Source of the DNA: Deefgea piscis
Lineage (GTDB): Bacteria; Pseudomonadota; Gammaproteobacteria; Burkholderiales; Chitinibacteraceae
DNA length: 64,000 bases
Direction of reading: 5' to 3'
Assembly: GCF_019665785.1 (NCBI RefSeq)
Contig: NZ_CP081149.1
Location: 3,038,001 to 3,102,000, forward strand
Part shown: in pieces, positions 50,366-59,033 of the stretch
Layout: every line of letters starts with the position of its first letter
Position numbering within the stretch: position 1 is the first letter of the stretch
Made by a program: the position numbers and the translations under genes
Notes under the pieces: generated by a model
What the model was told of the DNA's origin: nothing
The model's database searches: none
The model's input: the letters and a program-made list of their open reading frames with translations, nothing else

Positions 50366-51146
50366 GCATTGTGCATGGTTTAGCAAACAGCGCATTCGAA
50401 TGGCCAGTCGGCATTGGAGCGGTACCGTGCTCACGCGGCATCGCACCAGTATTGATCCAGCATCAGATCTACTGGTCAATCGCTTTCAAGAGCTACTCAA
50501 TCAAGTGCCGCGTGGCCAATTAGGATACGATCAAGTCGAGCTGATTTTAGGCTCACCTTGGGTGCGCTATGTGTGTTTACCTTGGCAAGACGGTTTAAAT
50601 TACGAACGCGATTGGGAAAGCTATGCCCGATTATTGCTGGCCCAACATTATGGTGTTAGTAGCGAATCTTGGCGGATACGCATTGCGCCAGGCGGATATG
50701 GCGAGCCACGCATTGCCGCCGCTTTTGATGAAGGGCTGTACCAAACGCTGCTGGAACTGTGCCGCACCAGCAAAATTAAACTCGGCAAAATCGAGCCTTT
50801 ATTCACGACGGCAGTCAATCAACATCAGCGGCAATTAAAAGCTGCGGAACATGCCTTGGTGATCTTAGAGCAAGGCTATGCCTTAATTGGTTTTTATCGT
50901 GAGCATGCTTGGCAAGGCATTATCACTTTGCCGATACAGCTCGATCATGACAGCCCAGAAAATCAAACCTTATCGCTCGCGGCCTTAGTGCGCGAAGCGG
51001 CCGTTTTGAGTGGCCAGTTTTTACCCGAGCATATTTATCTCACCTCATCCGAACTCACGCTGCGCAGTGTTAAATCGGCTGATTTTGACTTTGAATGGCT
51101 CGGCGCCGTGCAGCCGCTGTTTATTGCCGGAGATGCCAGTCAATGA
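50346..51146 (+). CDS. PilM/GspL-position protein of the secretion operon
   Basis: A 267-residue protein with no transmembrane segment that I do not recognise by motif. It lies where a cytoplasmic PilM or GspL-like protein is expected, between the ATPase and a PilN-like protein. Visible segments are VELILGSPWVRYVCLPWQ, LLLAQHYG and LEQGYALIGFYREHAWQGII, which could belong to an actin-like fold of the MshI/PilM type. The GTG start at 50346 with AGGAA upstream is preferred, overlapping gspE by 20 bp. Confidence 0.6.
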   Translation: MSPLLIKHCAWFSKQRIRMASRHWSGTVLTRHRTSIDPASDLLVNRFQELLNQVPRGQLGYDQVELILGSPWVRYVCLPWQDGLNYERDWESYARLLLAQHYGVSSESWRIRIAPGGYGEPRIAAAFDEGLYQTLLELCRTSKIKLGKIEPLFTTAVNQHQRQLKAAEHALVILEQGYALIGFYREHAWQGIITLPIQLDHDSPENQTLSLAALVREAAVLSGQFLPEHIYLTSSELTLRSVKSADFDFEWLGAVQPLFIAGDASQ

Positions 51147-51745
51147 AAAAACTGCAACTGGATTTTCATTTACGCCCCGCCCAAACACCTTGGCTGGGTC
51201 TATTGCTATGTGTACTCGGTGTGATTGCCGTTTTGTGGGTGATGACGCAAATAGACGTCGCTAAAGAACAAAAAAATCAACTCGAGCTGCAAGAGGACAA
51301 CATCGCACTACGAATCAAGCAACGCGATAGCAAAATCAAAGCCGAACTCAATGCCTCACCCGTTTCGGCCAAGGTCGAAAAAATCCGTCGGGATCAATTA
51401 CTGAGTCATGCTCCGGCATTTGATCTATTAGAGCGCGTTTGGGAACAAAACATCGCCTTTAGCCGGCTCGAAATCGCCACTGTTGAGCGCGATATCAAAA
51501 TGGATTTAGAAGCCAAATCACTCAATGACGTCTTACTGTTGGTCGATCGCTTTGAGGCTGCGCCAGAAACCAAGCACGTCACCCTCGCGCGCAATAGCTT
51601 AAAAATCGGCGATCCACATCGACCAGCCGTCGCGGCGATTGAAGTGTTATGGCTGGCCGATCGCGCAGCACCCGCCAACAATGCCAGCGCGGCCAGCACC
51701 GCCAGCCGTGTGCATTCAGCCAGTGCGGCATCTGGAGTGCATTGA
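51143..51745 (+). CDS. PilN/GspM-like inner-membrane assembly protein
   Basis: A 200-residue bitopic membrane protein: short cytoplasmic N-terminus, one TM segment (about 17-36), a coiled coil (about 38-75) and a periplasmic ferredoxin-like part (about 85-165), ending in a Ser/Ala-rich tail. This is the layout of PilN and of GspL's C-terminal half. The start ATG overlaps the previous stop (ATGA). Confidence 0.72.
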   Translation: MKKLQLDFHLRPAQTPWLGLLLCVLGVIAVLWVMTQIDVAKEQKNQLELQEDNIALRIKQRDSKIKAELNASPVSAKVEKIRRDQLLSHAPAFDLLERVWEQNIAFSRLEIATVERDIKMDLEAKSLNDVLLLVDRFEAAPETKHVTLARNSLKIGDPHRPAVAAIEVLWLADRAAPANNASAASTASRVHSASAASGVH

Positions 51746-52269
51746 TGACTAAAGCACAATTATTTTGGTATTTACGCCTTATCCCTCGCTACTCAGGCAT
51801 ATTGGGTATAGCCGGCTTAGCCTTATTGGGCTTTGCCTTGCTGCTCTATACCCAAGAATTAAAACCGTACCAGCGCGATTTAATCGATAGAGAAAATGCG
51901 CTAGCGCAGCGCTTTCAACAATTACGCGTTCCTGCTGTGGCCAGCAGTGCTAGCGATGCTCTACCCAAGCTGAATCGCAGCGATACCTTTACGTTTTTTT
52001 TACGTGCTCTGAATGAGCTGGCGGCCAAAAATCAAATCGTGATCACGCAAGTCGATTACAAAAATCAAGTCGAAGCCGATGGCAAATTGCAGCGCTACAG
52101 CCTGCAATTTCCTGCCAATGCACGCTATATGCAAATTCGCCGCTTTATGCTGGAACTACAAACCATACCCGGCGTGCGCATTGAAACCGTCAACCTGCAA
52201 CGCCAGCAAATTTCCGACGATCAAGTCGCGCTGCAAATTCAACTGTCGTATTTGACGGAGGCCCATTAA
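51745..52269 (+). CDS. PilO/GspM-like inner-membrane assembly protein
   Basis: A 174-residue bitopic protein with a short N-terminus, one TM (about 14-36), a coiled-coil stretch and a periplasmic domain (about 90-170) with FPANARYMQIRRFMLELQTIPGVRIETVNLQR in part, typical of the PilO family. It pairs with the upstream PilN-like protein. Start and stop codons overlap both neighbours by one base. Confidence 0.75.
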   Translation: MTKAQLFWYLRLIPRYSGILGIAGLALLGFALLLYTQELKPYQRDLIDRENALAQRFQQLRVPAVASSASDALPKLNRSDTFTFFLRALNELAAKNQIVITQVDYKNQVEADGKLQRYSLQFPANARYMQIRRFMLELQTIPGVRIETVNLQRQQISDDQVALQIQLSYLTEAH

Positions 52270-52802
52270 TGCTCTCTCGTCCAATGCAATACCTACTGGG
52301 CGCCACCTTAGCCATCACGGCCTACACCTTCTGGCAAGAGCGCACTGAACCTCAATTAGATAGCACGGCAAAACCTGCCGCGCGGCGCGCGCTCGCTGCT
52401 GAAATACGCGGCGCCTCAATGCCTAGCACGGCAGCTAGTCAAGCCAGTGCCACGGCGTCCGGCGCCAGTATTGCTGATTTATTCCCTAAGCAATCTTGGG
52501 TTCCGCCACCACCGCCACCAACAAAACCACCGCCGCCCACCCCGACCCCGATCCCAGTGGCTCCGCCGTTGCCGTTTGTGGTGACCGCCACTTGGTTAGA
52601 AAAAAATAGTTTATATGTCGTCGTTGAAGGACAAGGACAATCCATCGTGCTTTGTAGCCAATGCGATACTTTAGGCCGAGTACAACCCGGCGAAAGCCTA
52701 CTTGGCAATTACCGCCTCGATAAAATGAGTTCCACTATGCTGACGTTTACTTTTTTACCGCTCAATCAGCAACAAACACTGCCGACGGGAGGCACATTGT
52801 GA
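52269..52802 (+). CDS. PilP/GspC-like periplasmic linker protein
   Basis: A 177-residue protein with an N-terminal hydrophobic segment (about 4-20), an Ala/Ser-rich stretch, a Pro-rich spacer (about 78-100) and a small C-terminal beta domain (VVTATWLEKNSLYVVVEGQGQ in part, with a CSQC pair). The layout is that of proteins that connect the inner-membrane complex with the secretin (GspC HR domain, PilP, MshK). Overlaps its neighbours (TAATG and GTGA). Confidence 0.7.
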   Translation: MLSRPMQYLLGATLAITAYTFWQERTEPQLDSTAKPAARRALAAEIRGASMPSTAASQASATASGASIADLFPKQSWVPPPPPPTKPPPPTPTPIPVAPPLPFVVTATWLEKNSLYVVVEGQGQSIVLCSQCDTLGRVQPGESLLGNYRLDKMSSTMLTFTFLPLNQQQTLPTGGTL

Positions 52803-54826
52803 AACGAGCACTGATGTCCTCAATCATTTCGGTGGCTTTTTTAGCCGGCTGCGCCGCCGATATGGCGCGCTATAAAGCGGAAAACCTGATCCAAGACGAA
52901 GGCAACCCAGAGGCCGCACTCAAATTACTGCAAGCACAAATGGCCAGTAGCCCAGCTGATTTAAAGCTGAAAATGGCGTATCAAAGCAATTTGCAGCAGT
53001 ATTTGGCACGCTTACAAGTGGAAGGCGATCAAGCGCGTTCACGTGGCGATACTGCATTGGCGATGAGTCGATACCAGCAAATTCTAAGCTGGGATAGCAA
53101 TAACGATCGTGCTCGCGAAGGGATTCGTTTGATTGAGATCGGCATTCGCCATAACTCAATGCTCAAATACGCACAGGAAATCAAAGACAGCCGCCCAGAT
53201 GAATCGCTGAATTTAGTGCTGCAAATCTTGGCGGAAAATCCCCGCAATGTGCAAGCGCAAGTGCTGCGCAACGAAGTAGAAAGCCGTAAAGCGCGGGAAG
53301 TGAATCTGCGCCCTGCTTTGGCGCAAGCACTCAAAAGCCCGATTTCGCTGCAGTTTCGCGATCAAAGCATGATGAGCGTGTTTGATATTATTTCGCGCAT
53401 TGGTAAGGTTAATTTTATCTTTGATAAAGACGTCGCCCCCAATTTAAAAACCACGATTTACGCGCGCGACACCACCGTCGAAGACGTGATTAATCTGATT
53501 TTGGCGACCAATCAACTGGATAAAAAAATCCTCAATGACAACACCATCCTGATTTATCCCAAACGGCCAGATAAAGATCGCGATTACAAAGACATGGTGA
53601 TGCGCACCTTCTATTTGTCCAATGCCGACCCCAAGCAAGTGCTGTCCATGATCAAACAAATGATCAAAACGCGCGACGTGTATATCGACGAGCGTTTATC
53701 GATGTTGGTGATGCGCGATACTCCCGACGCCATTGCCGTGGCAGAGCGCTTGATCGCGGCGCAAGATATTCCGCAATCGGAAGTCTTGATGGACGTTGAA
53801 GTGCTTGAAGTGAGTAATAGCGACGTGCTCGATTTGGGGATTCAATATCCGAACTCCATCAGTGCCACGGTGTATGGCAATGCAATCGGCGCGGTACCGA
53901 CTGTTACGACCAATACCGTTGGCAATGTCACTACGCAGACAACCAGCAACAACACCAAAATTGCCGGCTCGGTCACGCTAGATCAAATTGGTAATCTGAA
54001 TAAAGGCGATGTACTGGTTAATCTAGGCTCGCCGACGGTGACGGCCAATTTCTTGCAAAGCAAGGGCAAAACCAATATTTTGGCCAACCCGAAAATTCGG
54101 GTTAAAAACCGCGACAAAGCCAAAATCCTCATTGGCGATCGCGTTCCCGTGGTCACCACAACGGTGTCCAATGGCACCAGCACTGAAAACGTCAATTACC
54201 AAGACGTGGGTTTAACGCTCAATGTTGAGCCGATACTAACGATTGATAATGAAATCAGCGTAAAAGTGACGCTCGAAGTCTCCAATATTGTTAAAACTAT
54301 TCCGACCAAATCAGGGCTGTTGGTTTACCAAATTGGTACGCGCCGCGCCGAAACCAATATGAGTGCGCGTGATGGTGAAACCCAAGTCTTAGCGGGGCTG
54401 TTGTCGCGCCAAGAAGCCGAAACTGGCTCGGGCTTACCGTTCCTGAGTTCTTTACCGGTGCTGGATCGAATTTTTGGTACCAATAAAACCGAGAAAAGCA
54501 AAACCGAAATCATTTTGCTGATTACTCCAAGAGTCGTGCGATCGTTGCCGATTCCATCGTCGTATATCACCAATTTTGAAAGCGGTACCGAAGGCAGTAT
54601 CAGCACCGACCCATTGCGCCTGCGCAATTCATCGACGGTGTTAATCAATAGCCAAGGTGGCTCGCCTGCGCCGTATATTCCACCGGCACCGGCACCGGCA
54701 CCAGAACCGCAACCGCAACCGCAGCAGCAACAACCGCAGCAACAACCCGCACCGGCAACGCCAACTGAAGCCACGCCGCCAGCGCCAACGCCTGTCCCAC
54801 GGGGTGGCGGTATGGGTCGTCGATAA
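52799..54826 (+). CDS. Outer-membrane secretin lipoprotein (GspD/MshL-like)
   Basis: A 675-residue secretin. Lipobox LAGC with C18; a helical repeat region (about 25-170) resembling TPR; an N0/STN-like domain (about 175-255, ISRIGKVNFIFDKDV); an N1 domain (about 265-345); and the secretin domain (about 350-595) with the VNYQDVGLTLNVEP and LLGLLSRQ-like motifs. The C-terminal tail (about 630-675) is a Pro/Gln-rich low-complexity stretch. The combination of lipoprotein, TPR region and a single N1 resembles MshL/PilQ-type or BfpB-type secretins more than classical GspD, which has N0-N3. GTG start with GGGAGG. Confidence 0.9.
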   Translation: MKRALMSSIISVAFLAGCAADMARYKAENLIQDEGNPEAALKLLQAQMASSPADLKLKMAYQSNLQQYLARLQVEGDQARSRGDTALAMSRYQQILSWDSNNDRAREGIRLIEIGIRHNSMLKYAQEIKDSRPDESLNLVLQILAENPRNVQAQVLRNEVESRKAREVNLRPALAQALKSPISLQFRDQSMMSVFDIISRIGKVNFIFDKDVAPNLKTTIYARDTTVEDVINLILATNQLDKKILNDNTILIYPKRPDKDRDYKDMVMRTFYLSNADPKQVLSMIKQMIKTRDVYIDERLSMLVMRDTPDAIAVAERLIAAQDIPQSEVLMDVEVLEVSNSDVLDLGIQYPNSISATVYGNAIGAVPTVTTNTVGNVTTQTTSNNTKIAGSVTLDQIGNLNKGDVLVNLGSPTVTANFLQSKGKTNILANPKIRVKNRDKAKILIGDRVPVVTTTVSNGTSTENVNYQDVGLTLNVEPILTIDNEISVKVTLEVSNIVKTIPTKSGLLVYQIGTRRAETNMSARDGETQVLAGLLSRQEAETGSGLPFLSSLPVLDRIFGTNKTEKSKTEIILLITPRVVRSLPIPSSYITNFESGTEGSISTDPLRLRNSSTVLINSQGGSPAPYIPPAPAPAPEPQPQPQQQQPQQQPAPATPTEATPPAPTPVPRGGGMGRR

Positions 54827-55299
54827 TGCGGTTTGCTGCTGGATTTACGCTGATTGAATTGATGGTGACGTTAACCATTTTGGCGGTACTTGCGACTGTG
54901 GCTTTGCCATTGTCGCAAGTGGCGGCAACGCGCAATCGTGAAGACGATTTGCGCCGAGCGCTCTGGCAAATTCGCAATGGCATCGATCAATACAAAGCGG
55001 CGGTCGATGCCGGCCGCGTGAATAAATCACTCGATGAGTCGGGCTTTCCACCCACGCTAGACACCTTGGTGGACGGCGCTAAAGATTTAAAAGACCCGGC
55101 GGGGAAAAAAATCTATTTTTTACGCCGCTTACCGCGTGACCCATTTTGCGATTGTCCAAGTAAAAGCAATGCCCAAACTTGGGGCCTACGCAGTTATGCC
55201 AGTCCACCCGAAGCGCCAGCTGAAGGCCGCGACGTGTATGATATCTACTCGATTTCAACGCAAACGGGTTTAAATGGAGTGCCATATCGTGAGTGGTAA
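54826..55299 (+). CDS. Type II secretion pseudopilin (GspG/GspH-like)
   Basis: A 157-residue preprotein with a 6-residue leader and FTLIELMVTLTILAVLATVALP, a canonical type IV prepilin helix with Glu at +5. The soluble part has IRNGIDQYKAAVDAGRV and LRRLPRDPFCDC, unlike the GspG calcium loop. TAATG overlap with the secretin. A minor pseudopilin role is likely. Confidence 0.85.
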   Translation: MRFAAGFTLIELMVTLTILAVLATVALPLSQVAATRNREDDLRRALWQIRNGIDQYKAAVDAGRVNKSLDESGFPPTLDTLVDGAKDLKDPAGKKIYFLRRLPRDPFCDCPSKSNAQTWGLRSYASPPEAPAEGRDVYDIYSISTQTGLNGVPYREW

Positions 55300-55663
55300 G
55301 CAAAGCCGAGGCTTTACGCTGATTGAACTTTTGGTGGTGCTAGCGATTATGGCTAGCCTCTTGACGCTGGTCGTGCCGCGCTATTTTCAGCAAACCGACC
55401 GCGCGCAAGAAACCGTACTCAAGCACAATCTGGTCGCGGTGCGTGATGGGATTGATAAGTTTTATGCCGATACTGGCCGCTACCCGAATAATTTAGACGA
55501 ATTGGTCAGCCGCAAATATTTGCGTGAAGCGCCGCTCGACCCGATCACCAGCCAGCGTGACTCATGGATTATTGTGCCGCCCGAATCTGGTACTGGCGTC
55601 TACGATTTAAAAAGTGGTGCCCAAGGCACAGCCAAAGATGGCACTCAGTACAGCACCTGGTAA
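55289..55663 (+). CDS. Type II secretion pseudopilin (GspG-like)
   Basis: A 124-residue preprotein with GFTLIELLVVLAIMASLLTLVVP and the GspG-like IDKFYADTGRYPNNLDELV segment followed by APLDPITSQRDSW. A GTG at 55289 with GGAG 9 nt upstream is preferred; an ATG at 55274 in the same frame is the alternative. Overlaps the previous gene by 11 bp. Confidence 0.84.
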   Translation: MSGKQSRGFTLIELLVVLAIMASLLTLVVPRYFQQTDRAQETVLKHNLVAVRDGIDKFYADTGRYPNNLDELVSRKYLREAPLDPITSQRDSWIIVPPESGTGVYDLKSGAQGTAKDGTQYSTW

Positions 55664-56156
55664 GCGCGTAACAGCGTGCCGCCTGCCGCACCCACAGCAA
55701 GGATTTGCCTATGTCTGGGCCTTGATGTTGGTCTTGATTATGGGGATTTACCTCGCGCAAGTCGGTGAAGCGTGGCAAAACCGCATTCAGCGCAGCAAAG
55801 AAGAAGAACTGATGCGCGTCGGCAATGAAATTCGCCTCGCCATCAAGCAATACAGCGAGCAAAACAGCACTGCTGGCCTGCAATACCCCAAAACGCTGCA
55901 AGATTTAGTGCAAGACCCGCGAGTACCCTTCCCTCGACGCTATTTGCGTAAAGCGTATAAAGACCCCATTACGGGTGGCGATTGGCTGATGATTGGCGGC
56001 CCCGGCGGCGGCTTTATGGGCGTGCAAAGTCCATCATTGCAAAAACCACTGAAAAACGACCAATTTATCCAAGAAAATGCCAGCTTTAAAGACGCCAAGT
56101 CTTACCAAGACTGGCGCTTTGCCCACTGGCCGAATCAAGGTGGCGGCCGAAAGTAA
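55638..56156 (+). CDS. Atypical pseudopilin-like protein without Glu+5
   Basis: A protein of about 172 residues. After an unusual 20-30 residue N-terminus it has QGFAYVWALMLVLIMGIYLAQVGE, a prepilin-like helix in which the Gly-Phe cleavage point is present but the +5 position is Trp rather than Glu. GspK-type tip pseudopilins also lack Glu+5, but this protein is much shorter. The soluble part has IRLAIKQYSEQNSTAGLQYPKTLQDLV and PRRYLRKAYKDPITGGDWLMI. The start is uncertain (ATG 55638 or GTG 55614). Last gene of the operon. Confidence 0.7.
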   Translation: MALSTAPGKRVTACRLPHPQQGFAYVWALMLVLIMGIYLAQVGEAWQNRIQRSKEEELMRVGNEIRLAIKQYSEQNSTAGLQYPKTLQDLVQDPRVPFPRRYLRKAYKDPITGGDWLMIGGPGGGFMGVQSPSLQKPLKNDQFIQENASFKDAKSYQDWRFAHWPNQGGGRK

Positions 56157-56236
56157 CCCCGCCATGAACATCGCCCAATACCAATGGGTATTTACCGCTA
56201 GCCTTTAAGCTAAAAAGCCAAGCGACCAATACCCTA

Positions 56237-57151
56237 TTAGGCGTAATAGCGTTGCGAGAATTCCAGCATTCGCTCAATCGGTAAGCGTGCTGCATCCATA
56301 TCGCTGGCAGTCAGATAATCAATCTCGGTACCCTGCCCCGCTTGGGCACGTTTCACCGCTGCAATCGTGTTCATTTTCATATACGGGCAAGAATTACACT
56401 GGCAACCGGCGTAAATCGGCGCTTGCTCAATCGTTAGGTCTGGGCGAGCCAAGCGCATATTGTACAAAATGCCGTCTTCGGTCGCGACGAAGATCACGCC
56501 ATCGGGCTCTTTGTCATACGCTTTAATCCAGTTCAACATACCTGAGGTTGAACCGACGTAATCGGCTTGCTGCAGCACTGGCAATGGGCTTTCAGGATGG
56601 GCAATCAAGTATTTGGCGGTGCTGCACGCAGCAAATGCTTCATCGAGCGCCGCTTGGTTAAACTTATCATGCACTTCACACACCGCCGACCATAAAGGCA
56701 TATCGTAGCCGTGCTGGAAGTTCAAATACGCGCCCATATTCCGATCTGGCGAGAAAATAACCTTTTTACCTTCGGCGTACAAATGCGCAATGATGTCGTC
56801 CACATTGCGGCTGGTGACGATCCAATCTGACAACGCTTTGTGTTCGGCCGAGCTATTGATATACGACACATGCACATGATCAGGATACGATTCACGCCAA
56901 GCTTTCAGCGCGCTCACATCGGTTTGCGTCACCAAAGAACAGGTTGAACCGGCATCAGGCAAAATCACTTTGGCATTCGGGTTCAAAATTTTAGCGGTTT
57001 CCGCCATAAAACGCACACCGGCAAACACAATAATATCGGCGTCGGCATCGCGAGCAAACAACGACAATTCCAAACTATCGCCAACCTTATCCGCCATTTG
57101 CTGGATTTCAGGCTGGGTATAATAATGAGCAAGCGTCACAACGCGTGGCAT
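56237..57151 (-). CDS. nadA: Quinolinate synthase NadA
   Basis: Condenses iminoaspartate with dihydroxyacetone phosphate to quinolinate, using a [4Fe-4S] cluster, in NAD synthesis. The 304-residue protein has the three-domain NadA pattern with the likely cluster cysteines in GSTCSLVTQ, AACSTAKYLIAHPESP and CQCNSCPYMKMNT, and HYYTQPEIQQMAD at the N-terminus. The ATG at 57151 with AAGGAT is chosen over a TTG at 57169. Convergent with the secretion operon. Confidence 0.95.
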   Translation of the reverse strand: MPRVVTLAHYYTQPEIQQMADKVGDSLELSLFARDADADIIVFAGVRFMAETAKILNPNAKVILPDAGSTCSLVTQTDVSALKAWRESYPDHVHVSYINSSAEHKALSDWIVTSRNVDDIIAHLYAEGKKVIFSPDRNMGAYLNFQHGYDMPLWSAVCEVHDKFNQAALDEAFAACSTAKYLIAHPESPLPVLQQADYVGSTSGMLNWIKAYDKEPDGVIFVATEDGILYNMRLARPDLTIEQAPIYAGCQCNSCPYMKMNTIAAVKRAQAGQGTEIDYLTASDMDAARLPIERMLEFSQRYYA

Positions 57152-57311
57152 GGGACTATCCTTAAGCAAGCTACAAAAAATAAAGGCGATGCAATCAATA
57201 CACCGTCATCAATACACCAATCTTACCATGCCTGCCGCCCGCTTTTTTGCCAGAAATGCAGGGGGCCGCACGATTATTTCGCAATTGAGTAGAAAAATAT
57301 TGCAGTTCCTC

Positions 57312-57340
57312 TTGACAGCTTCATCGCCCTTGTCCATAAT
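57312..57340 (+). promoter_or_regulatory. Promoter of the tRNA operon
   Basis: TTGACA (57312-57317), a 17-bp spacer and CATAAT (57335-57340), followed by a CT-rich discriminator. It lies 40 bp before the first tRNA-Gly. Confidence 0.82.
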
Positions 57341-57380
57341 TCGCCTCCTCTGCAAATCACATCGATCTGCAGACACGGAT

Positions 57381-57456
57381 GCGGGATTAGCTCAGTTGGT
57401 AGAGCGATACCTTGCCAAGGTATAGGTCGAGAGTTCGAGTCTCTTATCCCGCTCCA
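57381..57456 (+). tRNA. tRNA-Gly (GCC), copy 1
   Basis: A 76-nt cloverleaf with GCGGGAT acceptor, anticodon GCC in TTGCCAA and encoded CCA (TCCA end). First of four copies. Confidence 0.97.
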
Positions 57457-57501
57457 AAAAAAAAGAAAAAATGGCGTAGTACAGTAACAGCAGTTTAGGC
57501 T

Positions 57502-57577
57502 GCGGGATTAGCTCAGTTGGTAGAGCGATACCTTGCCAAGGTATAGGTCGAGAGTTCGAGTCTCTTATCCCGCTCCA
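57502..57577 (+). tRNA. tRNA-Gly (GCC), copy 2
   Basis: Identical to copy 1; the spacer between copies (about 45 bp) is also nearly identical to the next one. Confidence 0.97.
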
Positions 57578-57621
57578 AAAAAAGAAAAAAATGGCGTAGT
57601 ACAGTAACAGCAGTTTAGGCT

Positions 57622-57697
57622 GCGGGATTAGCTCAGTTGGTAGAGCGATACCTTGCCAAGGTATAGGTCGAGAGTTCGAGTCTCTTATCCCGCTCCA
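57622..57697 (+). tRNA. tRNA-Gly (GCC), copy 3
   Basis: Identical to copies 1 and 2. Confidence 0.97.
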
Positions 57698-57734
57698 AAA
57701 AAATGGCGTAGTAAGCAGCATCAGCAGTATCGAT

Positions 57735-57810
57735 GCGGGATTAGCTCAGTTGGTAGAGCGATACCTTGCCAAGGTATAGGTCGAGAGTTCGAGTCTCTTA
57801 TCCCGCTCCA
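57735..57810 (+). tRNA. tRNA-Gly (GCC), copy 4
   Basis: Identical to the other copies; its upstream spacer is shorter (37 bp) and more diverged. Confidence 0.97.
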
Positions 57811-57857
57811 ATTTTTAGTATTAATGAAGTTGTTATTCATTAATCAGTACGACCCCT

Positions 57858-57931
57858 GGCGGGGTAGCAAAATGGTTATGCCGCGGCCTGCAAAGCCGTT
57901 TACGCCGGTTCGATTCCGGCCTCCGCCTCCA
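57858..57931 (+). tRNA. tRNA-Cys (GCA)
   Basis: A 74-nt cloverleaf with GGCGGGG acceptor, anticodon loop CTGCAAA, and CCA end; the usual neighbour of tRNA-Gly in Proteobacteria. Confidence 0.96.
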
Positions 57932-57986
57932 ACAATAAAGTACGATTCATCGGACTTTAAAAAATGCTGACGCAGTAATGCACAGC

Positions 57987-58071
57987 GCTCGGATGGTGAA
58001 ATTGGTAGACACAAGGGACTTAAAATCCCTCGCCGAAAGGTGTGCGGGTTCAAGTCCCGCTCCGAGCACCA
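57987..58071 (+). tRNA. tRNA-Leu (TAA)
   Basis: An 85-nt class II tRNA with long variable arm, anticodon loop CTTAAAA, GCTCGGA acceptor and CCA end. Last gene of the Gly-Cys-Leu operon. Confidence 0.96.
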
Positions 58072-58141
58072 ACAAATACAAGGCTTCCAGCCTTATACCT
58101 ACCCAAGGTATGTAGTAACAATAGAATCTGGGGAACGATGT

Positions 58142-58164
58142 GGGGAACGATAAAATCGCTCCCC
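58142..58164 (+). terminator. Terminator of the tRNA operon
   Basis: A 10-bp stem GGGGAACGAT / ATCGCTCCCC (one mismatch), AAA loop, then a T-run of seven. A shorter copy of GGGGAACGAT occurs just upstream (58130-58139). Confidence 0.8.
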
Positions 58165-58254
58165 TATTTTTTTGCCTAAAATTCTACTCTAAACTTATTT
58201 TCTACAATCTAGCTACGCACGCCTCGCAACACAGCCCCTAACCCCAATGAAGTA

Positions 58255-58962
58255 TTAGAACTCCCCGCCGTTCGCCCGCTCCAACTCTTGATGATAACCC
58301 GACCAATTTGGCATGTGCTCAGCCACCAGCGCCCAAAACGCTTTTGAGTGGCTTTTCTCGACCGTATGGCATAGCTCATGCACAATGATGTAATCCTGCA
58401 CCGCAGCAGAAAGCTCCATAATGCGTGGGTGAAACTCGATGATGTTGTTGGCGTCACAACTGCCCCAGCGGCCCTGAAAGTGTTTGATGCGCCCACCATG
58501 CGATACCAAGCCCGTTTTCTTTTCCCAGTAGCGCAAGCGTGGCAATAACTTGCTGTGAGCACGCTCCATATAAAATCGAGTCAGAAATGGCGCTAACTGC
58601 GCTGGCGTAATACTTGTACCTGCTGGGTTTTGAATCAAAAATCGAGAGGCAGTAAAACGCAGCGCCACCCCTTTTGCATCAGGCTGATGTTGCACTTCAA
58701 CGTAATAGCTACGGCCCGCATAACGCAGTCGGCTGCCCGTAACAATGATTTCTTCAGCGACCAGTTGATTGACTTGTTGGCGCTTCTCGCAAATCCAGCG
58801 CGCCCGTTGCCGAATGAGCTGGGTCTGCTCTTCAACCGTCGCATCAGGCCCACGCAGCAGCACCAGCTCGCCGCGTTCAACGGTGATGTAATGGCGCTTG
58901 AGGTCGGGGGCCAGCTCAAAGCGCCATTCAATGAGTGTTTGACCGTAGGCGAAACTAGGCAT
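58255..58962 (-). CDS. YgjP-like zinc metallopeptidase (DUF45 / M48-type)
   Basis: A 235-residue soluble protein with HELCH zinc motif (H195, E196, H199) and a third ligand candidate H205 in EKSHSKAFW, together with the family signature GRWGSCD. These proteins are frequent companions of type I restriction loci; their role is not established. Last gene of the minus-strand cluster. The start ATG has only a weak ribosome site. Confidence 0.9.
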   Translation of the reverse strand: MPSFAYGQTLIEWRFELAPDLKRHYITVERGELVLLRGPDATVEEQTQLIRQRARWICEKRQQVNQLVAEEIIVTGSRLRYAGRSYYVEVQHQPDAKGVALRFTASRFLIQNPAGTSITPAQLAPFLTRFYMERAHSKLLPRLRYWEKKTGLVSHGGRIKHFQGRWGSCDANNIIEFHPRIMELSAAVQDYIIVHELCHTVEKSHSKAFWALVAEHMPNWSGYHQELERANGGEF

Positions 58963-59033
58963 GATTTTTAACCATGCCCATACAAATGGTTATGTCTTTG
59001 AAAATCATACGCCTGTTTTACCTTCAAATTTAC

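Noticed and set aside
54325-54983. Cys/Gly-rich antisense frames over the secretin tail
   Set aside because: Shadow frames of the Pro/Gln-rich low-complexity coding tail.
57392-57721. 109-codon minus-strand frame in the tRNA-Gly array
   Set aside because: A repeated translation of tRNA genes, not a protein gene.
58209-58562. 117-codon minus-strand frame
   Set aside because: It overlaps the metallopeptidase gene in another frame and lacks any family features.
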